Shown: positions 43,190-54,234 of the stretch, piece by piece | How the letters are laid out: each line of letters opens with the position of its first letter | Position numbering within the stretch: position 1 is the stretch's first letter | NCBI GenBank assembly: GCA_018873245.2 | Contig: JAEMBT020000008.1 | Location: 8,338,238 to 8,402,237 of the forward strand | Direction of reading: 5' to 3' | DNA from: Archegozetes longisetosus | Taxonomy: Eukaryota; Arthropoda; Arachnida; Sarcoptiformes; Trhypochthoniidae | Length of the DNA: 64,000 nucleotides | Made by a program: the position numbers and the translations under genes | The notes under the pieces: model-generated | Told to the model about the DNA's origin: nothing | Database searches by the model: none | Seen by the model: the letters and a program-made list of their open reading frames with translations, nothing else

Positions 43190-43750
43190 TCAGTTGGTCA
43201 AAGTTTTTCAGCTGGTATGGCATGACCTGACCTGCAATCTGCGGTGAAATTCCTTGTAAGTTACGCTCCACACGCTCCTCCTTGTCTAAGTGACCGCTCG
43301 ATCCATCCTCTGTAGAAGGTTCTGCATCACGAAAATATAGTTTGCGACTCTCTCGTATAAACCCTGTTTCATCTACCTGACCATTTCCCTCAGGTGAGCC
43401 TGGTATCCGGTGGCCAAGAATGCTTTAGTCATCATTTTGACTATTTGATCATATGTGTAAGGACCGTCTGTTTTATCTTTTACATTTACGGTATACCATT
43501 CTCTTGCTGGCACCGCTAAATAACTTCTTATACGAGCCGCTATTTTGTTTTTACTCCAAGCTTGGCAAATAGCCGCATATTCGAATTTCTGTAGCCATTC
43601 TTCCAGGTCTTGTCCTGGAGCATTCGCAAACGGCGTCAGCTTAAGCGATGCTGACGAGAGTATTTTCTCTGACAATGACTCCCCAAAATTTTGAAGTTTA
43701 TCACCGAATTTTTTAATGTCTGAATCGTATGAATCTCTACTTTCAGGCAT
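43190..43750 (-). pseudogene. Ty3/gypsy-type gag fragment
   Basis: The 125-codon frame from the ATG at 43,750 includes FANAPGQDLEEWLQKFEYAA, SYLAVPAREWYTVN and YDQIVKMMTKAFLA, the capsid region of gypsy-type gag proteins. A TAG at 43,373 and later stops interrupt the continuation (QGLYERVANYIFVMQNLLQR, and in another frame DKEERVERNLQGISPQI). No protease or reverse transcriptase follows; the inverted repeat begins instead. It belongs to the LTR just upstream on the same strand. Confidence 0.72.
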
Positions 43751-43907
43751 TTTTCTTTAAAACGAAGTAAATTGAAGATTCTAAAAGTTTCCTTACTCAA
43801 ATAACAAGATGATTTGATTAAATACTGTCGAACTTCTCCTGGATAAGATTTGTGACTGTAGTACGAGTTTCGCTTGTGATAGTCAATATCTTGTCGCGGA
43901 CGCCAAT

Positions 43908-44292
43908 TGCAGAGGTTTTTATTTGAGTTTAGTTCTCTGCTGAGTTCGACAATTTAAACTTACACACAGTTTTAAAGAAAATAAAAGTTTATTTATCAAA
44001 AGCAAGCTTTATACAAAATAAAAGATTTAAGTATTGAAAGGTTTGGATTTTGAATATCCACTATTACTGTAAGGGTTAGTTACTCTCGGAGATCACTTAG
44101 TCTTAAGTGTTTGTGAAGTGAAGAGTAAGAGTCTCTTCACTCCTTTATATAGGGCAGGAGCTGTTGACGTATCAATGGAAAATTTTCTAGAAATATCTAC
44201 TAATTGAGGACAGGTTGGTGACCTCGTTACTCTTCTAGAAAATTTTCTTTAGAATTCGTATTTAAAGAGGACATAAACAACCCTGTCCTACA
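43908..44292 (-). repeat. LTR of the gypsy-type element (5' LTR on the minus strand)
   Basis: On the minus strand it starts TGTAGGACAGGG and ends CTCTGCA, 385 bp. It has a TATATAAAGG promoter near 44,147 and a poly(A) signal ATAAA-rich stretch near 43,990. A primer-binding-site-like TGGCGTCCGCGACA follows two bases later. No second LTR was found in the window, so its ends are inferred from these marks. Confidence 0.6.
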
Positions 44293-45279
44293 TCCAGTGG
44301 TCAGTTTGTGCCCTTAGGCGACAATGATGAGCAATAAAGTAGGGCATTGTTTAAATGACTTGAACACTGTGAGATCGAAAACAAAGATCTGTTTTTGATC
44401 TCACATTATTGTCTACGAGTAAATGTAAGTTCGGGGTCGAAAGGGTTGCCTGATAGAAATTGCTTATCCAGCAATCTTGCTATCAGATATATTTAGCTAT
44501 AAAAGAAGACAAGTGTTCTCAACAAAATCTTTAGTAATGCTGACTTAAAAAGGCATTTACACAAATCTTTTATATGTTAAAAATTGATTAAAACTAATGC
44601 ATTACAAAAGGTCAGTTAGAGTGAATGGTAGAGTAACCGATAGAGTCAACGATAGAATCACTGAAAGTCACTGTTAGTCACACTTTAATATAGAATAAAA
44701 TGAATTGTAGAGATTTTGTATGTGTTGGAACTTCATTTTATTGTTCTGAGAATAAAATTTGTGTTCAATGTGAAATGTTTTGATTTAACTATGACAAGTA
44801 TATTAAGTTAACTTTTTGAAACAGAATTTTATCAATGAATCATTAGTTTAAAAAAATACATAAGTTTTAATATTGGACTGAAGGATATATTACTAATGAT
44901 TTAGTTATTTATCAGAAATAAAATTGCAAATTAGTTAAGCCCTTTAGCCCTTCAACAGTTAAACTATTTTGATTAATGAATTCAGTAAAATAGGGTCTTC
45001 TGACCCATCGATTGATTCAAAAACGTATATTATCGTAAGGGTTAGGGTGTATACAGTTAGCGTGCTTTGTACTTTATTAGTGTCATCATCCTTGACATAA
45101 TCTGTTTAAAGTTTAAGGGAAAATAATTTCATATACAAATTTATGGTCTAAACTCGGTAGGATTGTGAATTTTAGGCACAGCCCACTTTCAGTGACCCCA
45201 CCCACACAATATTTATATCGTTAGATTCAGCATTGAAAGTTACATACATATATATACGCGCGCAAGGTGTGCGTAGCTG
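44293..45279. other. Unassigned AT-rich DNA
   Basis: Short GATAGAGTCAACGATAGAAT-type imperfect repeats lie near 44,620-44,690. No gene was seen. Confidence 0.35.
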
Positions 45280-45690
45280 GAAAAAATTTTCGGCTTGATG
45301 TAATTGAATAAGAGTTTTAACGCTTCCGCATCGCTTTTCAGGATCTGGGCAGTTTTTTAGCTGGTCGCCTTCGCCTCTCGCGCTTTGGGCAACTTTTTAT
45401 GGGTTACCCTCGCCTACCCGAGTCAAGAAAACCGTGATTACTCTATCGGAAAGTCTAATCCCGGCTTATTAGGACCGGGATAAACCCTGACAACATGGCT
45501 CAGGAACCGTTTAAATTACTGACAATAGCTATCAAAAGTATTTAAAAACCTAACCCGGTAGCTATATTCACTAAGTATCGTTCTAAAGATTCGTTGTCAC
45601 CGAAGAACTTCACGGTCTCCTTGACCGACCGCCACTGCCGCTCCACAGAATTTTTGTGGATTACCCAATAAGTTCATGTATGAAATACAT
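45280..45690 (-). other. GC-richer island with a coding-like segment
   Basis: Base composition jumps from AT-rich to roughly balanced. On the minus strand 45,674-45,545 reads YWVIHKNSVERQWRSVKETV and KFFGDNESLERYLVNIATG without a stop, with Trp/Arg content unlike the chance frames around it. It could be the C terminus of a transposase or a host exon. The family is not recognised. Confidence 0.35.
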
Positions 45691-46302
45691 AGGAAATTAA
45701 TTTTAATTTAAGTTTCGATAAAAAAATTAAAATTAATCATGTAGCCAAATTTATTATGAATTAATTGTATATGAGTAAAAATGATTAAAAGAAGACGATT
45801 ATGGTTATACTTAAAGCTTATTTAGATTGCAAAATCGGTTCCAGAGTTAATGTAGCAAATAAGCAATTTTCTCTCAATGCCTTCTAATTCAATACCTCCA
45901 AATAGGGATTACGAAACTAGTTTAACTTAAAAATTTTTAACTGAGGGTTATAAAGAATAATCTCATTCTACAAACTTATGAGTAGAGCATTAAAATCAAG
46001 TTATTTAACTTTTCATTCCGATATTGCAAAACACTCTGAGAGTCAGGAGGCAAATGATATGCACCTTAAAGACGATTTTGTCAAAATTTTATCTCAACTT
46101 TAAATAAATTTTTTGAATCAATCGCACCTAATGTGGCCATAAATAGCTTTTTGCTAACTTTTTACGATTTATCATAAAATGTGCGTTACATATCAATAGA
46201 TCATTTTAAAATTTTCATTAAAAAGCAAAAACATGTGTTTGAAGACTAGTTTTAAAATTATCATCTAATTAATAAATTATTTGCAATTAAACAATCTCAA
46301 AA
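45691..46302. other. Unassigned AT-rich DNA
   Basis: No gene was seen. Confidence 0.35.
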
Positions 46303-47311
46303 ATGCCAAAAATTGCTGAAAAAAATTCAGTAAAAGTGAAGAGATATGTGACACAATATAGTAATATATTTAGTGTCGAACCAGATATGATAACAAATAG
46401 TATAATACTTTACTATCAGAGTTGTTGTTACCAAATATCTCATGTCGACCAATGCTTGGCTTCAAAGTCTCACAAAGAAAAGTGTCGTAACTTTACGTCA
46501 AAGCAAAAATCAGTACAAAATTATTTTACAATCAAAAATGTTTTAATAGCGATTTGTATGAGTTTGCAATTGGTCTGAATATAGCATTCAGTTGCTTTTC
46601 ACATCCAATAGCGAAAAATTTTTCAATAAATGAACTGACTATAAACTTCACGACCCATCGATTTTATAGAAATCATATTTGAACCAAATTTATGACAAAA
46701 AATCGAAACTATAAGGAACCTAATACGAGACCAACACATTTGGGTAAATACACAAATAAATCAAATTATTACACTAACGCCAAATTAGCTATATATTAGG
46801 TCAGTATAGACGAGACAACAGACATCTCAAAACGCATGGTATTTAATGTAATTGTTGGGACATTTAATACCGAAACGTCAGATAAAAATCATGGATTTTT
46901 GTTAAATACTGTATTTTTGGAAAACACTAAAAGTCATTTAATTGTTCAGGCAGTCAATTATTCGCTAATGATTTTATGGCCAAGTGGCATAAAATACGAC
47001 AAAGTATTGGTCTTAATCACTGACGGGGCATAAAATATGAAATGTGTTGGCCGTATATTATGTGAAATATACCAAAAAGTGACTCACATTACCTGCTGGC
47101 CCATGCCTTGCATAATGTGTGCGAGTTTTTGTAATTAAGTTTTCTAAAGTAAATCGATAAATTAGTCGTGGGAAAATCTTCAAAAAAATTTGTAAATCGT
47201 GTGGCAAAGTTCCGGAACATGTGTCCTGAAATTTCGTTACATCTAGAACCCGTTATCACTCGCTGGGGTTCATGGCTTATGGCTGTCGAGTACTACACGA
47301 AATATTTTGAT

Positions 47312-49362
47312 AAAGGAGGGGGGACCATAAGGCGATATTTCGGGCGTAGAGTTTTGACCCCCTTAAAAGATGCATATATAAGGGATACATATTTTATTTA
47401 AAAAATTATCCCTGAATTCAAAACGGTTTAGAAGATAATTTAATTTAAGTGAAACTTTTTTCAATAGGCTCTATGGTAAAATATCTATTTTCTAAAGTTA
47501 ATTTAACCCCCAGCCCCCACTTTGATTTCAACGAAATTTTTATAGTGAATAGAGACATAGAGGAAGATGTTTTTAGGAAAGTGTCAATGTGGATCAAGAA
47601 CTTTATCATATCTAAAATATTAATTAACTCCATAGATTAATAGAGAATATTGCAAAAAGTCTAGGACCACTTTCCATAGTGTTTTTTATTGAGCTATTGA
47701 TGACCACTTAGAACATTGGTCTCGATGATGTTGCTTCTTCCCTGGCAGTGTGCGTCACTACACTACTTCTGAGCTGACATGAGACGCGCGCTTCTGAATG
47801 GAAGATCGTGTCAATCTCGATCGAGTTTAAGGCGTCATCTACACCAATGCCTTAAGCCCCAGCAAGGCTCAAGGGAGTAGTCTAGACATCGAATCCTACC
47901 ACTTTCATCATATTTTATTCATTTTCGCTATCACTGTCATCAATTATATTTTGATGATTTTAAAATTAGGTTAGGTCTAAAACGTTATAGAAAATTACAA
48001 TAGTAAGCGGATATTTTCTGTAATTTTTTGAAGAATTTAAAACGCCATGTACTCTAACTTTTTCCGGAGCACTGTAATAGGAAGCTTTAGTCGCATCACA
48101 TTGTATTTATATTTTTAAAGCATTGATCTGGTTATTTATTTGCATACATAATATTCAATAAAAATGCACGAATTATGGCTCTGAGATGGATGATTTAATT
48201 AACGGTTGAAGTAATGGTATATACTCTAGTAGGTCCAGGGATGGCGAATACTGTAGTAGGTCTAGGGGTGGCGTATACTGTAGAATGAATACATTATTAA
48301 GAAATTCTGCATTAGAGCGGATTGCCCAATAAAATCGAGCATATCCAAGAAACCATATTAGAGTTGTTACATGTGAGCACATGCCAACTGTTCGCAGCCC
48401 ATTTTTATCTTTTAACTATCTCATTTTTTGTACCACGTGATTACTACAAATGTGCCATACATAAAATGCGTCCAACGGGTTCATCCATAATTTACGTTGA
48501 AAATATTTATATTTAAATTAAATCATCAATAAATCACGTCAAAAATTGAGCCACCATAAATCTCATCGAAAAGGGTCATCCATAAACTATGTCGAACGGA
48601 TCATCCATAAATCACGACGAAACAGGTCATTCATTAATTACATTTAAGGCTTTTAATATCTGGCCTGCACTTATAAAAATTTGACTGCTATAAACCTTAA
48701 GATATTGCGAAGACTTTTTTCTTTACATTTCTCACATAGCCTAAACTTATACTTTCCCACAGTCAGACATAAATTATGAAGCAGGGTCTGTCACAGGGAA
48801 ATACAATGCTAACCCTTAACACTATATTAAACCCAATTAAAGCTATTACCCAACAATACCCCCTATTCCCCCTATTATTAGCACAAACTACCACAAGTCT
48901 CTGCCCCAACTTTGGGAGAAGCTTCCCTATAAAATTGATAAGCAAACATGTATTAACGGCCTTTTACCTCGTATTCCTCAATAAAGTAAGTTAAAGAAAT
49001 CCAAAAATTGTGTTGTGCTACGAAATTATATTGCAATATTTTTTCGAATTTGACAATGATTTTAGATATGATAAAGTTCTTGATCCACATTGACACTTTC
49101 CTAAAAACATCTTCCTCTATGTCTCTATTCACTATAAAAATTTCGTTGAAATCAAAGTGGGGGCTGGGGGTTAAATTAACTTTAGAAAATAGATATTTTA
49201 CCATAGAGCCTATTGAAAAAAGTTTCACTTAAATTAAATTATCTTCTAAACCGTTTTGAATTCAGGGATAATTTTTTAAATAAAATATGTATCCCTTATA
49301 TATGCATCTTTTAAGGGGGTCAAAACTCTACGCCCGAAATATCGCCTTATGGTCCCCCTCCT
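47312..49362. mobile_element. 2-kb foldback element with near-identical arms of about 320 bp
   Basis: The left arm (GGAGGGGGGACCATAAGGCG onward, to about 47,625) and the right arm (from about 49,055 to 49,362) are inverted and almost identical across over 300 bp, including TTAACCCCCAGCCCCCACTT. Each arm reads an open frame (FSIGSMVKYLF) that ends where the arm ends. The element interrupts a hAT pseudogene between its core and its C-terminal region. Confidence 0.85.
48180..48290. repeat. Short tandem units inside the foldback
   Basis: Units of about 32 bp containing TACTGTAGTAGGTCTAGGGG recur three times with changes. Further on (48,480-48,640), TCATCCATAAATCACG-type units recur four or five times. 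Confidence 0.55.
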
Positions 49363-49861
49363 TTTCAGAAGTTATTCAACATTTTGATAGGAAAGTATCT
49401 GTATTCATAGAGTAGTTGCAAGAGTTGGTCAACAATTTTAACCTCAAAAACGATTTGACATTCATTCATGCAAACTTTGATTGTCTGAGGAAAGAGATCA
49501 ATAATTTAAACTCAAGTGATTAACTCTCTGTTCAGGCGTTGGTAATATACAATCAATTTATGAGCGATTAAGTGTCTCTTCTGATGACATTTCAAAAGCA
49601 GTTGTTAATAAATTAAATCAAGTTTTGGATAAAAATATTGGTTTCAAACGAATTAAACTCATTTACGATATATTGAAAGGCAATAATAATATCGAGTTAG
49701 ATATCGAATTAAGTCCACAAGAAATCGCGCTCTTAAAGACCTGTCCACTCACTAACTGTGGTATAGAACACAGTCTTTCTAATTATAAACAAATTTTATC
49801 CGACAGAAGAATCAGTTTTGAAAACGAAAGCCTTAAAAAAGTATTTTGTTGTACAATTTAA

Positions 49862-50254
49862 TGCAAAAAATTGATGATTTGACTCATTTAAATGTATTTT
49901 AAAGCTTTATAACAAACAAATTTTTCTTAACGTTTTATAACTTTTTCATAAATTTTGGCAATTTTTTATTAAGTTTTTAAGTGACTTTCAAAGGGTCTAT
50001 ATTCACCTTTATTTCAATGCTCTACTTATGAGATAAATCAATCTTATAATAAATAACCTTATTTATTATTGTAAATTTTACCATTTTTAATATCTTAATG
50101 TTTCAAAATCAAAATATCATGACCATATTTACAACTGAGTTAAATTCACTGTAAAAACATTGGTTTGAAACTATACTTTAGGTAAAACTTTTTTTATAAC
50201 AAATTTAAAGTTTTGCATTAATTATTCAATGTTTTAATGGGTGATTTTATATTA
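49862..50254. other. Unassigned AT-rich DNA
   Basis: No gene was seen. Confidence 0.35.
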
Positions 50255-50423
50255 GGTTGTTCGAAAAGTATTTTATTTTTTAATTTATCAAGAACACTCG
50301 TAAGTTATGTCGGTTTTAGATTTGTTTACTTATCGAATCGAAGCACTTAACTCAAGTGCAGTTATTTGTTTTCAAAGTTTTGCGTTTTAAAATTTTTACT
50401 TGATAGTGTCTTAAGTAGCTGCC

Positions 50424-51233
50424 ATGTCTACAGATCAAGTCTATATTCAGTATTTTATGCTAAATGAGGCTAAGAAAAGCAGCAAAGCCACGGAGGCTGT
50501 GATAAATATTCGTCATATCTATGGAGATGTATTGAGGGTCTATCACATTTCTTCCACACTATCAAATTGATCAAAGAATATAAGCGATGACCATTTCAAG
50601 TCCAATTGACCAACAGATGGCAACCTATGAAATTTTCTATTCAGTTGACCTACGGGAAGTAATCGACGGCTCTTTTCATTTTAGATGACCAGCGGAAGGC
50701 AACCGATGACTGTATCAAATCTATTGAAGTATCTTCGGAGACTTCGAGTTTCTACTTGGTATAGGATATACCTGCGTGAAAACTTGAACTCCAGTAAGAA
50801 AATTGAGTTTCTACTCAATGTAAAGGTTTCTATTACTTCTCACAAGCCATTACTTTCCGTAGATCATCTAGGCTGGGAATGGCCATCGGTTGCTTCCCGT
50901 AGATCATCTGAATTTGAAATGGTCGTCGGTTGCTTTCCATTGGTCAATTGGACCTGAATGGTCATCATTTAAATTCTGTGATCAATTGAGAAGTGTGGAA
51001 GAATGCTGTAGAAGAATTGTGCGTGGAAGAATTATGGTACTATCACGTATTGGTTGCCTCCAAATGTCTGTATCTGTTCCGCAGTTTCTAATCAGGCAAT
51101 TTAGACCTTCGTTCAGGAAGACCAACGGAGAAAGACAGTGATCTCTTTAGGGCGGCCATTGGGAGGAACTCGCGTCTAACCACCCGAGAACTGGACGAGA
51201 GGTTCAATTTTTCAAATTCAACTGTTTTACTAT
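50424..51233 (+). pseudogene. Mariner transposase N-terminal remains
   Basis: Coding starts MSTDQVYIQYFMLNEAKKSS, then KATEAVINIRHIYGD, the first helix-turn-helix region of mariner transposases. It is cut at about 50,543 by a MITE. After it, NLDLRSGRPTEKD and SRLTTRELDERFNFSNSTVL give the linker and second helix-turn-helix. The catalytic domain is absent, so the element is an internally deleted, inactive copy. Confidence 0.7.
50544..51007. mobile_element. MITE nested in the mariner pseudogene
   Basis: TTCTTCCACACTATCAAATT on the left and ATCAATTGAGAAGTGTGGAA on the right are inverted. The next inner block, GATGACCATTTCAAGTCCAA, pairs with TTGGACCTGAATGGTCATC. Several direct CCGTAGATCATCT and GTTGCTTCCC-type words lie inside. 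Confidence 0.6.
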
Positions 51234-51304
51234 TTTAATATGTTTATTACATTTTTATTATATAAAATAAAAAATTCCCTCAACAGCCTAAAATATCGGC
51301 GATT

Positions 51305-52489
51305 TTAAAGTTTATATGTTACCTTATCATAGTGTAAAAGAATTTTATTAAATGAATCAAATTGTGTTACTCTTGGAGTTTTTATAATTTCTTCTCCATA
51401 TTGACCCCAAATATAATATACTCCGTCAGTAGATAATGCAGCTGATTTGTTACTATTAAAATTAGATGCTATTTGGGTGAATTTAGTTTCTGTCTCGATT
51501 TTAATCGGAACAAAATGATTTTTAAGAAAGATGTTGCCCAGTTGCCCATAGTTATTTGCTCCAAAGCCATAAATTTCCCCATCATTGGTTAAGACAAGAG
51601 AATGATCTGAACCACAACAAATACTCTTAATGGTTAATTTTATTTTACTACTATTCTCGATCTTCACTTGTATTGGTATATTAGAGCCGATACTAATGAC
51701 AGGTTGTGCCAATTGTCCACAATTATTAAAACCCCAGATATACACTCGGTTATTTGATGTCAGTGCCAATGAATGAAAATTACCACAAGAAATTGATATT
51801 ATATTGTGTTCATCCAATGTAGTGATTTTGTATGGTGTCAATTGGTTTCTATTATAATATAGATTTCCGATTTTTCCGAATCTATTGTTACCCCAGGAAT
51901 AAATTTTGCCGCTTTCTGTAAGAGCTAATGTGTGCCAATAACCACAACAAATATCAATTATCTTCTCATTTCTCAGGTCTTCAACCAATTGGGGTACAAA
52001 ACTATCATCATTTGTTCCATTTCCCAATACTCCGAATTCATTATAACCCCAAACATATAACTGATTTTTATCAGTTCTTGCAATCACGAAATTCACACCA
52101 TTTGCGAAATCAACGATACCTTTGTTAGACAACTCATTAACAATTGTCGGCTCATTTATTGGATTCCTATGTTCAAAACCTATTAATCCATTATTATTGC
52201 TGCCAAATGCGTAAACCACATCATCTTCACTGACAAATAAAGCATTTAGTCCTAAAGAATAATTCGGCCATTCGTTATCGAAATCATGAAAATAAAAAGA
52301 AATTTTCATTCTTTCCTCAAAACTTGTTTGTACTTTTCTCCAAGTTTTATATTTTGCTAATATATTCGGTGAAAAAAGTAGTGATAAAACTTTCAAATCA
52401 TTGTATTGATAAATCATTTCTTGATTATCTTTTGCAGTCAATGTTTTATTTCTCCATTCATTGAAAGTAGTGAAGAGCATTGGTCTCAA
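51305..52489 (-). CDS. RCC1-repeat protein, C-terminal half of a split gene
   Basis: This 394-codon frame carries about six RCC1 repeats, the blades of a beta-propeller: VYAFGSNNNGLIGFEH, LYVWGYNEFGVLGNG, ICCGYWHTLALTESGKIYSW, ISCGNFHSLALTSNNRVYIW, ICCGSDHSLVLTNDGEIYGF and GANNYGQLG. Such propellers bind proteins or nucleosomes and often regulate small GTPases. The first ten codons lie inside a MITE (52,468-53,034). Without the MITE and one target duplication, the frame joins in phase to the upstream frame at 53,032-54,150. The ATG used here is therefore probably not original, and the real gene is about 756 codons. The specific role is unknown. Confidence 0.8.
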   Translation of the reverse strand: MRPMLFTTFNEWRNKTLTAKDNQEMIYQYNDLKVLSLLFSPNILAKYKTWRKVQTSFEERMKISFYFHDFDNEWPNYSLGLNALFVSEDDVVYAFGSNNNGLIGFEHRNPINEPTIVNELSNKGIVDFANGVNFVIARTDKNQLYVWGYNEFGVLGNGTNDDSFVPQLVEDLRNEKIIDICCGYWHTLALTESGKIYSWGNNRFGKIGNLYYNRNQLTPYKITTLDEHNIISISCGNFHSLALTSNNRVYIWGFNNCGQLAQPVISIGSNIPIQVKIENSSKIKLTIKSICCGSDHSLVLTNDGEIYGFGANNYGQLGNIFLKNHFVPIKIETETKFTQIASNFNSNKSAALSTDGVYYIWGQYGEEIIKTPRVTQFDSFNKILLHYDKVTYKL

Positions 52490-53034
52490 ATCTTGAGCTT
52501 CAAGCTCGAGCTTGTATAAGCGCAGCTCAAAATTGTTGAGCTTTGAGCTGCGCTTGTACTAAGAAGCTCGGGTCCAAACTGTGAGCTGCGCTGCTGAGCT
52601 TATGTTAAAAATTAAAAATTAAAATAATGAGTAGTAATCTTTGTAACAAGTATTTATTTCAAGTTATAATGAAGTATTTGCGCAAAAATATATGAATTTT
52701 GATCGTAAAGTTTGAACAATGAATTCATAATTCAGAAATGCACCTCATCATTCAATTCGATAGATCTAATTTAATATCTAATTTTCTAACATACGAGAAG
52801 CAACTCAACAATCATTGCTATTTTACAGTGAATACTGCTTTTTGCTTTATTAAATAAGTCGGCTTCAAATGAGCTGAGCTCGAAGCTCAACAACTTGAGC
52901 TTGGGCTTGAACTTGAGCTGCGCTTCTTCATCATAGCATGAGCTTGAAGCTCGAGCTTATAAGCTCGAAGACAGCTAAAATTGAGCTTCAAGCGCAGCGC
53001 AGCTCAGCTCAAAGCTAGCTTATGCTCTTCACTA
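52468..53034. mobile_element. hAT-type MITE, AGCT-rich, splitting the RCC1 gene
   Basis: The ends are TAGTGAAGAGCAT and ATGCTCTTCACTA, with a perfect 8-bp target duplication ATTGAAAG at 52,460-52,467 and 53,035-53,042. Both subterminal parts are dense in GAGCTTGAAGCTCAAG-like words that fold on themselves. It is 567 bp and non-coding. On the minus strand its first three bases read TAG and end the upstream RCC1 frame. Confidence 0.9.
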
Positions 53035-54150
53035 ATTGAAAGCATAAGTTATGAAATCTTCAGAACCGAAAGGTATTCGAAATGTTTTATGAGTTATTTG
53101 AAAATAATAAAGAAAAATCTCATCAATTGTTTTGAATTGAGTTTCTCTGGGAGTCTTGACAACTTCTTGTCCACATTTTCCCCAAACATAATAAATATTA
53201 TCGACCGAAAGAGCAATTGAAATATTGTAACGAAAATGTGATGCAATGGATTTGTATTTGACTGAAGAATCGAGTTTTAGTGGAGTTCTCTGATTCACAT
53301 CAGAATTATTCCCAATTTGACCGAAAAAGTTATAACCGAATGAATAAATGTCTCCATCTTTCGATAATAATATACTATGAGTTGGTCCACAACAAATCTT
53401 CTGAATGAAAACATCTGTTTTGTCATTATTCTTAACTTTGACTATAGTCGGAACATTCATTTTCATAACTTTTGAGTTGAATATATTATATGAGTTGTCG
53501 TTTTCTTCAATTCCCAACTGACCTGAAATATTGTTACCCCAACTGAAGACATGTCCGTTTTCTGTTAAAGCGAGAGAATAACGAAAACCACATGAAATCG
53601 CAATAACTTTTTCGGCATCAAGACCCTTCAACTGAATTGGTATCGATTGAAACAACTCTTCACTTCCATTACCGATTTGTCCACAATCGTTGTAACCGAA
53701 AGCAAATACTCGACCAGTTTTTGTCAAAACAAGTGAATGCAATTCACCACAGCTGATGTCGGCAATGGATTCATTGATTAAGTATTCATTCAATTGTGGT
53801 TTATGTATGAGACAATCTCTGCTGTGATTTCCCAACTGTGAGAAATCATTTTTACCCCAACAGTAAATTTTTCCATTGGCTGTCAGTGCGATTACGTGAT
53901 TAGTGCTATTTGCAAAAGTTGTGATTTTCTTGTGACAAATTTCTTTAACAATTGTTGGCTCTTTAACTTGTCTTTCATGACCCAAACCTAATAATCCACA
54001 ATCATTTTCACCAAATGCAAATACTTCATCATCTCTCGTAACAACTAAAACATTGCTCACTTTATACCCAAAGACATGTATGATATTGATTTTTTTCAAA
54101 AATTCTTCATTAAAATGACTCAAAATATTGTTTTCAATTGATATCGACAT
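53032..54150 (-). CDS. RCC1-repeat protein, N-terminal half of a split gene
   Basis: This 372-codon frame starts MSISIENNILSHFNEEFLKK. It has six RCC1 repeats: VFAFGENDCGLLGLGHERQV, IYCWGKNDFSQLGNH, ISCGELHSLVLTKTGRVFAF, ISCGFRYSLALTENGHVFSW, ICCGPTHSILLSKDGDIYSF and GYNFFGQIGNN. A strong TATA box lies about 75 bases upstream. The stop TAG is supplied by the inserted MITE. The last residues FITYAFN run in phase into EWRNKT of the downstream frame when the MITE is taken out. The truncated protein still has a full propeller, so it may be functional alone. Confidence 0.86.
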   Translation of the reverse strand: MSISIENNILSHFNEEFLKKINIIHVFGYKVSNVLVVTRDDEVFAFGENDCGLLGLGHERQVKEPTIVKEICHKKITTFANSTNHVIALTANGKIYCWGKNDFSQLGNHSRDCLIHKPQLNEYLINESIADISCGELHSLVLTKTGRVFAFGYNDCGQIGNGSEELFQSIPIQLKGLDAEKVIAISCGFRYSLALTENGHVFSWGNNISGQLGIEENDNSYNIFNSKVMKMNVPTIVKVKNNDKTDVFIQKICCGPTHSILLSKDGDIYSFGYNFFGQIGNNSDVNQRTPLKLDSSVKYKSIASHFRYNISIALSVDNIYYVWGKCGQEVVKTPRETQFKTIDEIFLYYFQITHKTFRIPFGSEDFITYAFN

Positions 54151-54222
54151 TTTGGACTCTCATTACTTAATGAAAAATTTTTTTATAAGTGTTATTAAAT
54201 TCATATGTGTCCTAGCAATTCA

Positions 54223-54234
54223 CCTTTTATATAG
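54223..54234 (-). promoter_or_regulatory. TATA box of the RCC1 gene
   Basis: The minus strand reads CTATATAAAAGG, a near-perfect metazoan TATA box, 73 bases before the ATG at 54,150. Confidence 0.6.

Larger units (their letters stand above)
46303..49861 (+). pseudogene. hAT transposase pseudogene, split by a 2-kb foldback insertion
   Basis: The N-terminal part at 46,303 (MPKIAEKNSVKVKRYVTQYS, with a C-x2-C-like and HVDQCLASKSH zinc region) starts the gene. The catalytic core is legible at 46,800-47,150 (VSIDETTDIS, VFNVIVGTFNTETSD, VLVLITDGA, then stop and THITCWPMPC). At 47,168-47,310 FRNMCPEISLHLEPVITRWG and SWLMAVEYYTKYFDK follow. After the foldback, the C-terminal dimerisation region appears at 49,625-49,861 (LSPQEIALLKTCPLTNCGIE, then HSLSNYKQILSDRR). 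Stops and shifts are frequent. It resembles CGGBP1-associated hAT transposases of arthropods. Confidence 0.75.
50255..51288. mobile_element. Mariner element with nested MITE
   Basis: The left end after a TA is GGTTGTTCGAAAAGTATTTT, the mariner terminal-repeat type. The right end CCCTCAACAGCC before a TA is a diverged partner. It contains a transposase pseudogene and a nested 0.46-kb MITE. Its right end lies 16 bp from the stop codon of the RCC1 gene. Confidence 0.68.

Noticed and set aside
51305..54150. Two tandem paralogous RCC1 genes
   Set aside because: The MITE lies exactly between them with a target duplication, and its removal gives one continuous frame in the same phase, with the upstream stop coming from the MITE.
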